DNA from: DTLC01 sp964555645
Lineage (GTDB): Bacteria > Verrucomicrobiota > Verrucomicrobiia > Limisphaerales > DTLC01
Reading direction: 5' to 3'
DNA length: 13,731 nt
NCBI GenBank assembly: GCA_964555645.1
Contig: CAZKTA010000037.1
Span: 1-13,731, forward strand
Positions 6,686 through 13,279 of this stretch are shown one piece after another (position 1 is the first letter of the stretch; each line of letters starts with the position of its first letter). The notes below the pieces were generated by a model. It saw only the letters and a program-made list of their open reading frames with translations, did no database searches and was not told the origin of the DNA. A program made the translations under genes and the position numbers.

Positions 6686-7810
6686 TCAGTTCAGTACTGG
6701 GGGTGCAATGAAATACAATCTGCCCGGCTCAAGCTTGAATCGTTCAACTCCTATATCCACCTTCACAACCCTTTCGCTGGCTGGCCCCATAAAACCGAGC
6801 AGGTCCGCTAGGTCAACCCGCTGCCTGTACCGGACCAGATTCGCCTGAGGTACGCCTGCAAGTTTTTTCGCCCGTTTCACGGCGGTTTTGAAATCACCGA
6901 GCTCATCAACAAACCCGTGTTTGAACGCTTCGCTTCCGGATAACAACCGGCCATCGGCATATTCTTCCCAGTTAGTAATCAAAGGCCGGCCGTCATCGCC
7001 GGATTGTTCATTTGCCCATTTTCGGCCTTCGGCCACAACAGTTTTGAACCGCCCATACACCTCTTCAATCAGCGCTTGTATCATTTGGCGTTCTTCCTCG
7101 GTGACTTCCGACGGCGGCCGCGCGCCGCTGAGCATGTCTTTGTATTTGCCGCTCTTGTAAATCATCGGTACGACGCCAACCTTGTCCAGTAACCCGCGGT
7201 AGTTCAATGTGCTTAGTATGACGCCTATGCTGCCTGTGATTGTCATCTCATGCGCAACTATCCATCGGCACGGCGCGCTTACATAATATGCACCTGAAGC
7301 GGCCAGACTCCCAAGTGAAGCAACGACAGGCTTGCGGTGTTTTTGCTGGAACTCCTTAATTGCGGAACTGATTCGGTCGGCGGCGAGTGCTTCACCGCCT
7401 GGCGAGTTGACCTTCAAAATGACGGCCTTAACTCTTTCATCATTTGCAGCGCGCTTCAATTGTGCCTCAAAAACGTCAACCATGGTTTGTCCCCCGCGTA
7501 CGACCGTGTCGGTAATGATGCCTTCAACCTCGACTACAGCTATCTTGGCCGGTGCACCATTGTCCTCGAGCACAATTTCTTCAAGGCGCGGCCCGCCTGC
7601 ACGAGGCAATTTACCAGTCACAGTTAGCATCTCGGCCATGAACATCCCCAGTCCACCCACAATAAGCACAGCCACAATGCCAACCAACACTAAGCCGGCA
7701 ACTATCCAGCCGCGCTTCTTTGGTTTCGGTGCTGTTGGAGCACTAATAACCGGCGGTGGCGATATCGGTGGCGGAACAGCCTGGTTCTGGATACTCGAAT
7801 TGGATTCCAT
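6686..7810 (-). CDS. sppA: Signal peptide peptidase SppA, short (67K-half) type
   Basis: A 374-aa membrane-anchored serine protease that degrades signal peptides left after protein export. The ATG at 7810 (MESNSS) is preferred over a longer frame to 7876, whose extra residues look non-coding. A proline-rich cytoplasmic tail (about 11-30) and a basic KPKKR stop are followed by one membrane helix (about 34-58); the S49 protease domain faces the outside. Catalytic Ser172 lies in SLAASGAYY and Lys224 in SGKYKDM, exactly 52 residues apart as in the Ser/Lys dyad of Bacillus SppA (147/199). KVNSPGG (133-139) and TGSIGVI (192-198) are further family marks, and GFVDELG (299-305) closes the domain. The oxyanion loop has GA where GG is common. 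With a single S49 domain it resembles the Gram-positive form and would work as an oligomer. It is divergent from the prenyl synthase gene. Confidence 0.93.
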   Translation of the reverse strand: MESNSSIQNQAVPPPISPPPVISAPTAPKPKKRGWIVAGLVLVGIVAVLIVGGLGMFMAEMLTVTGKLPRAGGPRLEEIVLEDNGAPAKIAVVEVEGIITDTVVRGGQTMVDVFEAQLKRAANDERVKAVILKVNSPGGEALAADRISSAIKEFQQKHRKPVVASLGSLAASGAYYVSAPCRWIVAHEMTITGSIGVILSTLNYRGLLDKVGVVPMIYKSGKYKDMLSGARPPSEVTEEERQMIQALIEEVYGRFKTVVAEGRKWANEQSGDDGRPLITNWEEYADGRLLSGSEAFKHGFVDELGDFKTAVKRAKKLAGVPQANLVRYRQRVDLADLLGFMGPASERVVKVDIGVERFKLEPGRLYFIAPPVLN

Positions 7811-7899
7811 AGTTTGAAAAAGCCTACTTAGCCAACAATCCCAATGCAAGCACGTTAACTTCGATTCAGCTTGCACAAGCCGGTCTCATGCTGAAAATT

Positions 7900-7927
7900 T
7901 TGCCTGCAACCAAAGCTCGAGTATAAC
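7900..7927 (+). promoter_or_regulatory. Candidate sigma-70-like promoter for the prenyl synthase gene
   Basis: TTGCCT (7900-7905), a 16-base spacer and TATAAC (7922-7927) lie in the 134-base gap between divergent sppA and the prenyl synthase gene, 17 bases ahead of the ATG at 7945. This would leave a very short leader, consistent with the lack of a clear Shine-Dalgarno. It is a pattern match only. Confidence 0.3.
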
Positions 7928-7944
7928 CGACACCAGCTCTAACG

Positions 7945-8847
7945 ATGCAGACTGGCAAAAACGGATTCGATCTTCAGAAATATTTGGCAGACCGTATCCA
8001 AGCGGTTAACAACGCACTTGACAGGTTACTGCCGCCGGCAAATGCAAAGCCAAGCACGATTCATCGGGCAATGCGCTACTCACTGTTCGCGGGTGGCAAA
8101 CGGCTGCGGCCGATTCTTTGCCTTGCTGCGGCTGAGACCTGCGGCGGCACAATTGCAGATGCAATGCCCGCGGCGTGCGCTGTTGAGTGCATCCACACTT
8201 ACTCACTAATTCACGATGATCTGCCCGCGTTGGACAACGACGACTTCAGGCGCGGCAAACCAACCAGTCACAAGGTGTTCGGTGAAGCAATTGCAATTCT
8301 TGCCGGAGACGCACTTTTAACCCAGGCATTCGAGATCGCGGCAAAGGCCAAAGGGTGGCCGCGATATCCACACAAAGTGATCTTTGCCGAGCTAGCGCGT
8401 GCGGCAGGCTCATTACAACTTATAGCTGGTCAGGTGGCCGACCTCGAAGCCGAGGGTTGCACAATATCACCGCGTCAGTTGCGGTACATCCACGAACGGA
8501 AAACTTCGGCACTATTGTGCTGCGCCGTGCGGCTGGGTGGCATGAGCGCAAATTGTACACATGCACAACTGGAGGCACTGACGCATTTCGGCTACAATGT
8601 CGGGCTCGCTTTCCAGGTAATTGACGACATCCTAGATGTAACACAGCCTACCGAAAAGCTCGGCAAAACCTCCGGCAAAGATGCCAAGGCAAACAAGGCG
8701 ACCTACCCCGCCATCCTCGGACTCGAGAAATCACGCAAAATTGCCGAACAACTCACAAACCGCGCTTTTGCGGCATTGAAACCGTTTGGTGGCAGGGCAA
8801 TTGCGCTTGAGGCACTGGCCGAATACCTGCTGCGCCGCGATAGATAA
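7945..8847 (+). CDS. ispA: Short-chain polyprenyl diphosphate synthase (farnesyl/geranylgeranyl type)
   Basis: A 300-aa cytosolic enzyme that condenses isopentenyl diphosphate with allylic diphosphates to make farnesyl (or geranylgeranyl) diphosphate for quinones, undecaprenyl carrier and other isoprenoids. Seen in order: GGKRLRP (50-56), which binds diphosphate; the first aspartate-rich motif DDLPALD (91-97) with the two-residue insertion typical of bacterial type FPP synthases, in ECIHTYSLIHDDLPAL; RRGKPTSH (102-109); GDALLTQAFE (121-130); the second motif DDILD (227-231) after FQVI; and KTSGKDAKANKATYP (241-255). The segment ECIHxYSLIHDDLPA matches E. coli IspA closely, so farnesyl diphosphate synthase is the best guess, but chain length cannot be fixed by reading. 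The symbol is therefore tentative. No dxs or other isoprenoid gene is adjacent; the gene ends seven bases before a convergent gene. Confidence 0.9.
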   Translation: MQTGKNGFDLQKYLADRIQAVNNALDRLLPPANAKPSTIHRAMRYSLFAGGKRLRPILCLAAAETCGGTIADAMPAACAVECIHTYSLIHDDLPALDNDDFRRGKPTSHKVFGEAIAILAGDALLTQAFEIAAKAKGWPRYPHKVIFAELARAAGSLQLIAGQVADLEAEGCTISPRQLRYIHERKTSALLCCAVRLGGMSANCTHAQLEALTHFGYNVGLAFQVIDDILDVTQPTEKLGKTSGKDAKANKATYPAILGLEKSRKIAEQLTNRAFAALKPFGGRAIALEALAEYLLRRDR

Positions 8848-8854
8848 TGCACAG

Positions 8855-9385
8855 TTAAAACGCCGACCCGTCAACACGCCGTTCAGGCGGCCATGTCTTT
8901 TTCAGGCACTCATTCGAGCGGCCGTCAAATCTCCTTACGTAGTAAGTCTCGCAAAACGTTTTGATGTCCTTGGGCTGCTCTTCACAGCGCAGTACCAACA
9001 TCCCAGCGCAAAAATGAAAGGTCGAGTAATACCAATTCCCGTCCGACCCATGCGCTATAAACAGGTCGTGAACCCCGCCCGGTTGCTTTGCGCACACATT
9101 GGTGTAACAGAGCCATTCGCCGCTACGCATTAAGATCAAGCTGTCCGATAACCATCCCTCATAACCTTCCGTCTCAGCCGCTTTAAGTCTCAAGCCGGTC
9201 AACTCGTTACTCAACCAGCTTGGGTCTGTCACGCACGCCATTATTTGCGCGACGGCTTTTTGCTTCCAAGCTTTTCTGGCCGAGGTTCTGAGCGGCTCAC
9301 GCGCAAGGTTTAACCACCATGCCAAGCTCAATGCACCCACACAAATCAAGCCAACCAAAACCAGCTTTTTAGTTCGCCATCGCAT
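8855..9385 (-). CDS. Hypothetical membrane-anchored, cysteine-rich protein
   Basis: A 176-aa protein from the ATG at 9385. The basic N-terminus (MRWRTKK) and one hydrophobic helix (about 8-26) suggest a signal anchor, with the remaining 150 residues outside the cytoplasm. Eight cysteines (15, 51, 93, 98, 126, 134, 145, 160), seven of them after the helix, and aromatic-rich segments such as GEWLCYTNVCAKQ (89-101) and GSDGNWYYSTFHFC (113-126) are consistent with a disulfide-stabilised extracytoplasmic domain. I recall similar hypothetical proteins from Verrucomicrobiota, but give no function. GAGG sits almost directly against the ATG on the minus strand, too close for a good ribosome binding site. 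It is convergent with the prenyl synthase gene, with a gap of only seven bases, and no gene lies close upstream. Confidence 0.65.
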   Translation of the reverse strand: MRWRTKKLVLVGLICVGALSLAWWLNLAREPLRTSARKAWKQKAVAQIMACVTDPSWLSNELTGLRLKAAETEGYEGWLSDSLILMRSGEWLCYTNVCAKQPGGVHDLFIAHGSDGNWYYSTFHFCAGMLVLRCEEQPKDIKTFCETYYVRRFDGRSNECLKKTWPPERRVDGSAF

Positions 9386-10156
9386 GCCTCAAACCGCAAG
9401 CACTGTTCTTTAACACCCTACTTTTCATTTCTCCACTACGCAACCACCAACAAAATCCAACACCAAAGTCGGGCGCACCGGCATACCACTGACAAACCGA
9501 AGTGACGGTCATCTCACTTTGCCTCCATGCGCAAGACATGCACCCCCGGTGACCTTCAAACTCCAGCGGCTTGTCGGCTGTTGTGCGCACAAAGTGCATG
9601 CGACGCGTCGTGCTGGCATACACGACCAACTTAACAGCCATACCAGTGTGGCCCACACCACTGGGACTACCATCCACACTTACGGCACCGTGCTGCTGAT
9701 TAACTGGCCGGCGTTCAAACTGGTCAAGCCACTCTCGTTGCCCGTGCCCGTGAAACTGTTAGCGGAGTTATTCAACATGGCCCGGCTCCAATTAAGTGCC
9801 GGCCAAGTCCGCGCCGGGCAACAGTCCCGAAAGCTGGTTGGCTTGGCAGTCTGCCCGTCAAGCGACGAGCAGTGATAGCGTAAAGCCTGGCAATGAGTTT
9901 TTTTGGTTCAGCGACAATTCGGTAAACGCCACCCAACACGCCATTAGTATGTATGCTGGTCTCCAGCCAGCGGTCCGGCCAGGGAAAATTTGCCTGCGCA
10001 AAAGTCAGCCAAGATATGAGAGTTGCAAAAAAAACACGGTCGCGCGTTTTACGCCACAATTGGTTTCTTGCGTGAGCAGGCCAAAATAGCCGCCGCAAGT
10101 CTAATCCACACACGCCAATCATCATTGACAACTGGCGAATGTGCGCTTTCTAGTTT
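9386..10156. other. Long intergenic region, possibly decayed coding sequence
   Basis: About 770 bases hold only short open frames on both strands. The longest on the minus strand (9369-9677 and 9772-10131) have odd composition, no recognisable domain and no ribosome binding site, and the first runs into the start of the 176-aa gene. A hydrophobic stretch near 10010-10050 and another reading in a different frame around 9890-9960 (minus strand) might be remnants of one broken gene, but I cannot identify it. I saw no tRNA, riboswitch or strong terminator; a T-run lies at about 9898-9905. Confidence 0.35.
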
Positions 10157-11551
10157 GTGGCGATGAATGTTGTCCTGGCAGGTGTACTTTTGTACGTGTT
10201 GCTCCAAGTTGTGCTTGGGCTTGCGGTCTCGCGCGGCATCCGGACAGAGGAGGATTACCTTCTGGCAGGCCGCCGGATTGGGTTCGGTCTGGCCACATTC
10301 AGCTTTTTCGCAACGTGGTTTGGTGCCGAGACATGCATCGGCTCGGCTGGCGCGATCTACGAACGCGGACTAGCCGGTTCATCTGCAGACCCGTTTGGGT
10401 ACGGCGCATGCCTGTTGTTTATGGGGGCGATATTCGCAATGCCGTTGTGGCGGCGTGGCCTGACGACGCTGGCGGACCTGTTCAGACAACGATATTCGGC
10501 CGGAGTCGAACGGTTAGCAGTGCTGATGATGGTGCCCACATCAGTTTTGTGGGCGGCAGCACAAGTGCGCGCGTTTGGGCAGGTGCTCGGAGCTTCTTCG
10601 ACCCTTGGCCACGCTGAGGCCGTAACGCTGGCTGCCGTTGTTGCGGTTTTTTACACAGGTCTGGGTGGCATGCGTGCAGATGTTTTGACAGACTTTATTC
10701 AGGCAGTGGCGTTGATAATCGGGTTACTTTTGCTGCTGGTTGTCGCGTTCCCTGGAATTGCGGAATTGAAGGCAGGCTGGACGGCAATCGAACCGGCGCG
10801 ACTTAATTTATTTGGCGGGTACAGCAACGGCCTTGAGGCACTCGAAGACTGGGCCATACCGGTCTGTGGTTCCGTTGTTGCGCAGGAATTGGTTGCTAGA
10901 GTATTGGCCACGCGCTCGCCGCAAACCGCCCGACGATCGGCGCTACTCGGGGGCGGTTTATACATTGTGGTCGGCTTGATCCCGGTCTGGTTTGGTCTTG
11001 TCGGGCCCAAGTGCTTCCCCGAACTTGAGCACGGCGAACAAATTCTCCCGGCGATAGCACAGCAGCACCTGCCAACACTGTTTTACATTGTTTTTGCGGG
11101 GGCTCTTGTTTCCGCGATTCTATCCACGGTTGACAGTACACTGCTTGCTGCTGCAGGACTGACTGCGCATAACCTCGTGATGCCGCTGCGATCGAGCCCG
11201 AGCGAGACCGTGAAAGTGCGCCTGGCGCGGATCGGAGTGATTGTGTTTGGAGTGATCGCATGGGCACTCGCCCTGCACGCAAATTCGATTCTTGACCTGG
11301 TCGAGAATGCCTCGGCATTCGGCAGTGCCGGAATTTTTGTGATCATGGTCCTTGGCCTTTTCACGCGGATTGGCGGTGCTGCAAGCGCGTACGCAGCTTT
11401 GATTACGGGTATAAGCGTTTGGCTCTTGTGTAGTATAAGCAGCGCGTGGAACTACCCTTACGTTACATCCCTGGTGGCTGCATTTGGCGCATACCTAGCT
11501 ACAGCCGTGTTTGAACTCAGCCGGTGCCGATTAATCGCCCAGACAACTTGA
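10157..11551 (+). CDS. Sodium:solute symporter family (SSS) transporter
   Basis: A 464-aa inner-membrane secondary transporter of the LeuT-fold SSS family, which includes PutP, PanF and SGLT; it imports a solute with Na+. Start is the GTG at 10157 or the ATG two codons later; neither has a Shine-Dalgarno. Family marks are DYLLAGRRIG (33-42) after the first helix, ATWFGAETCIGSAGAIYERG (52-71), the signature FYTGLGGMRADVLTDFIQ (165-182), and the Na2-site segment SAILSTVDSTLLAAAG (319-334) with Ser323/Thr324 in the expected place. About 12-13 hydrophobic helices fit the usual topology; the length is slightly short for the family (about 480-550). Substrate cannot be read from sequence, and there is no neighbouring catabolic gene to suggest one. 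It appears monocistronic and is followed by a terminator-like hairpin. Confidence 0.92.
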   Translation: MAMNVVLAGVLLYVLLQVVLGLAVSRGIRTEEDYLLAGRRIGFGLATFSFFATWFGAETCIGSAGAIYERGLAGSSADPFGYGACLLFMGAIFAMPLWRRGLTTLADLFRQRYSAGVERLAVLMMVPTSVLWAAAQVRAFGQVLGASSTLGHAEAVTLAAVVAVFYTGLGGMRADVLTDFIQAVALIIGLLLLLVVAFPGIAELKAGWTAIEPARLNLFGGYSNGLEALEDWAIPVCGSVVAQELVARVLATRSPQTARRSALLGGGLYIVVGLIPVWFGLVGPKCFPELEHGEQILPAIAQQHLPTLFYIVFAGALVSAILSTVDSTLLAAAGLTAHNLVMPLRSSPSETVKVRLARIGVIVFGVIAWALALHANSILDLVENASAFGSAGIFVIMVLGLFTRIGGAASAYAALITGISVWLLCSISSAWNYPYVTSLVAAFGAYLATAVFELSRCRLIAQTT

Positions 11552-11601
11552 CGAGTCTTTTCTGATGCCCCCGCATCCGCGACTGCAGCGCGGAATGTAC
11601 C

Positions 11602-11641
11602 AAGGACCAAATTCGTGCGCGTACAGTGTAGGTCCTTTTAC
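11602..11641 (+). terminator. Terminator-like hairpin after the symporter gene
   Basis: AAGGACC (11602-11608) and GGTCCTT (11631-11637) are perfect seven-base arms around a 22-base loop, with the T-run continuing as TTTTA. It sits 50 bases after the symporter stop and before a convergent gene remnant. The long loop weakens the case for intrinsic termination. Confidence 0.4.
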
Positions 11642-11670
11642 TCGGAAACGCTCAGCTATTGCGCTTTTGG

Positions 11671-12132
11671 TCAGCCCGCCCGAATCCAATAGAACACGTC
11701 TGTTGACGAATCACTAAACGCGACGTTGTTCCATCCCAGCACGTTTTCGTACCCAATTGCGAGTTCCAGCCATATCGCGGCGGCGTTGAGCACGCCAGCA
11801 CGCTGTACCCGATAGAACCGGTTGGGACTGCTAAGCCATTGCAGAATGGTTAAACCGCTTTGGCACGCCACACGCACGATCCGGAGCAGGTCGTTCGGTG
11901 CCAGCGGATTTATGCCTCGCCAGATATTCCTGTTCGTCGGTCGTACCGTCGGCGTTGGCGTCGCTTGTGGCCTAAACGCATTTAGCGTGTTTGTGTGCGT
12001 CAGCTCCCAAGCATCTGACTTACCGTTGAGGTCGGCATCTGCGTTGGGGGCGGCATATGCGGTTTGAAACCACAGCCTGTGCGTTGCTGAGGCTAATCCG
12101 GCCGCAGTTTGCGCTCTAGACTTGCCGCGCAA
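11671..12132 (-). pseudogene. 3' remnant of a calcium-loop surface protein, with compensating frameshifts
   Basis: The open frame gives 153 aa from a TTG, with no convincing start or signal peptide, so it looks like the C-terminal end of a larger secreted protein. It contains FQTAYAAPNADADLNGKSDAWEL, whose loop DADLNGKSDAWE (12039-12004) fits an EF-hand-like calcium pattern, and ends in a domain with GINPLAPNDLLRIVRV, RFYRVQRAG and FTDSSTD-like strands, typical of Verrucomicrobiota surface proteins as I recall. Between these halves the frame reads nonsense (ATPTPTVRPTNRNIW), but the next frame gives DANADGTTDEQEYLA (11962-11918), a perfect second loop that then joins GINPLAP. One base appears to be lost near 11968-11980 and one gained near 11917. 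It abuts a truncated sugar isomerase. It is likely non-functional, though the shortened frame is open. Confidence 0.6.
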
Positions 12133-12421
12133 AGATTTCGTCGGCGTGGTAGTCGTCGCACAAGGCGGTCATGAACTCGCCGTTGGCCGTGAGTAAAATG
12201 GTGGGATACGCCCGGCGGGCCTCTTTGCATCGGCAGAGAAATTCTGTGGCCAGATGCGTGGCGTCGGACGCGCTGCCGCCGCCGCTGCAGAGCAGCAGTT
12301 TGAGGCCGGAGGTCAGGCAGCGCAGAACCATTTGGGCCGCGCGGTTCAACGGCTCTTCCAAAGCCGTCAGACCGCAGAGCGAGGTGACGGGATCCTCAAT
12401 TGTGCACTGGAGCGGGGGCAC
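12116..12421 (-). pseudogene. 5' half of a GmhA-like SIS-domain sugar isomerase
   Basis: A 101-aa frame from a GTG at 12421 to a TAG at 12116 matches the first half of phosphoheptose isomerase (GmhA, about 190 aa), which converts sedoheptulose 7-phosphate to heptose 7-phosphate for LPS core synthesis. Visible marks are LKLLLCSGGGSASDATHLATEF (40-61), aligning with the GmhA phosphate-binding loop and with Glu60 at the place of catalytic Glu65 of E. coli GmhA, then PTILLTANGEFMTALCDDYHADEIFARQV (73-101), equivalent to the region ending FSRYVEA. Homology stops exactly at the TAG. The second half, including the catalytic His180 equivalent and the STSGNS loop, is absent, and reading past the stop gives nothing GmhA-like. 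It overlaps the adjoining remnant by 17 bases. Non-functional as an isomerase by expectation. Confidence 0.65.
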
Positions 12422-12460
12422 GACGCGAGATTAGGTTGGGCTGGGAAAAAGCGAAAACCA

Positions 12461-12485
12461 AATCACGCCTCCACTGAATCACGCC
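12461..12485. repeat. Short direct repeat upstream of the isomerase fragment
   Basis: AATCACGCC occurs at 12461-12469 and again at 12477-12485, a 16-base period. It lies in the 167-base gap between the isomerase fragment and the DUF4870-type gene, which otherwise shows no feature I can name. Two copies only, so chance is possible. Confidence 0.3.
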
Positions 12486-12588
12486 ACGTTAACAAAGCCA
12501 CCGCCCACCGCGAATACACGTTTATCGCTAGTGCCAGCGCCCGCCCTTCGCCGAGCGGCATGTTGCGAACCCAACTCGCGGCCCGTGC

Positions 12589-12960
12589 TTACTCAAAAGC
12601 AGTGCCGAACCATTTCTGATAGAGTAGTCCAACGATGGGCATCGGCTTCATCTGGCCGTTGATCGCAGCGATCAGACCCAGCAGCCACAACACGAACAGT
12701 GCACACCAGAGCGCGAATATGGCGAGCCACCCCAGGATCGGGATGAACGCTAGGATGATTTGGGCAAACACAACGGCGATGGCCGTCAACCACAAGCCTA
12801 GAGTTTGCCGAAGATGAAACGCACCCAGCCTGGTTTTCTTGCTGCTGTGCAGGACAATCGCAATGATAAAGCCAATCCAGGTGACGTAACTCAGGATTGC
12901 AACGGTCTTGTCTTCAGCGGTAGGTTGGATTGGCTGTGTCGCCGCAACGTTGTCTGCCAT
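12589..12960 (-). CDS. DUF4870 (Tic20-like) small membrane protein
   Basis: A 123-aa protein from the ATG at 12960. This start is chosen over a longer open frame because of an AAAGGAAA ribosome binding site about four to five bases upstream and because homologs begin with a short polar tail. Residues 1-17 are polar (MADNVAATQPIQPTAEDK); three hydrophobic segments follow (about 20-37, 51-73, 77-100). The family mark is the VAILSYVTWIGFIIAI segment followed by a charged loop HSSKKTRLGAFHLRQTLGL (38-56), and the end GQMKPMPIVGLLYQKWFG is also typical. DUF4870 proteins are widespread inner-membrane proteins of unknown function, distantly related to chloroplast Tic20. Its own start signals and intact frame contrast with the broken genes to its left. 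Confidence 0.88.
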   Translation of the reverse strand: MADNVAATQPIQPTAEDKTVAILSYVTWIGFIIAIVLHSSKKTRLGAFHLRQTLGLWLTAIAVVFAQIILAFIPILGWLAIFALWCALFVLWLLGLIAAINGQMKPMPIVGLLYQKWFGTAFE

Positions 12961-12963
12961 AGG

Positions 12964-12971
12964 TTTCCTTT
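12964..12971 (-). promoter_or_regulatory. Ribosome binding site of the DUF4870-type gene
   Basis: Read on the minus strand this is AAAGGAAA, with the GGA core about six bases before the ATG at 12960. It decides the start against the longer frame reaching 13044. Confidence 0.7.
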
Positions 12972-12972
12972 C

Positions 12973-13279
12973 GTTAGGTTTCTTGCTAAATAGCCAGCAT
13001 TCAGCGCGCGTGCAACTCCCAAAATGGAATCGGCAAAGTTGCAATAGACCAGGCGAAATGGCGCCGGGCAGTTGAACATCTGGCAGTTGTTAGTCTAACG
13101 CAGAGTCCGGCCTCAGGTTGACCCGCTTCAGCTTTCTGCCGAAAGCCGCTACAGTCGTCCCGTAGCGGCGCGCCGCCCGACTGCCGAATTCGGACTTGGA
13201 CTTTAGGTTTGTTTCGGCACGTCAAGCCGCGGCGCGGCCCCGTGCCACGGATTTCGAGATTCGGGTTGCGGATTTTCAC
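12973..13279. other. Intergenic region with palindromes and low-complexity tail
   Basis: Apart from the palindrome cluster this stretch holds arms GGCACG/CGTGCC (13216-13221 and 13241-13246) enclosing GCCGCGGC. It is followed by an approximate repeat of GATTTCGAGATTCGG character (13250-13276) just after the end of the leftward secreted-protein gene. Open frames crossing it on both strands translate to low-complexity, Arg-rich peptides and are not credible genes. Confidence 0.4.
13131..13193. repeat. Cluster of palindromes resembling a REP-type dispersed element
   Basis: Four dyads follow one another: GCTTTC/GAAAGC around TGCC (13131-13146); GCCGCTAC/GTAGCGGC, eight perfect pairs around a nine-base loop (13145-13169); the 12-base palindrome GCGGCGCGCCGC (13165-13176); and CCGAATTCGG (13184-13193). 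The first two share bases, so they can form alternative structures. The cluster is in non-coding DNA between the DUF4870-type gene and the secreted protein at the right edge. Its compactness suggests a dispersed intergenic palindromic repeat; other copies cannot be seen in this window. Confidence 0.5.

Noticed and set aside
9369..9677. A 102-codon minus-strand frame ending inside the 176-aa gene
   Set aside because: Unusual composition, no recognisable domain, and it overlaps the start of a better gene.
9772..10131. A 119-codon minus-strand frame with a hydrophobic stretch
   Set aside because: No ribosome binding site, basic and Leu/Arg-rich throughout, and the competing frames look as good; treated as possibly decayed sequence only.
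12254..12619. A 121-codon plus-strand frame
   Set aside because: It is antisense to the isomerase fragment and the end of the DUF4870-type gene, and is Ala/Arg-rich shadow sequence.
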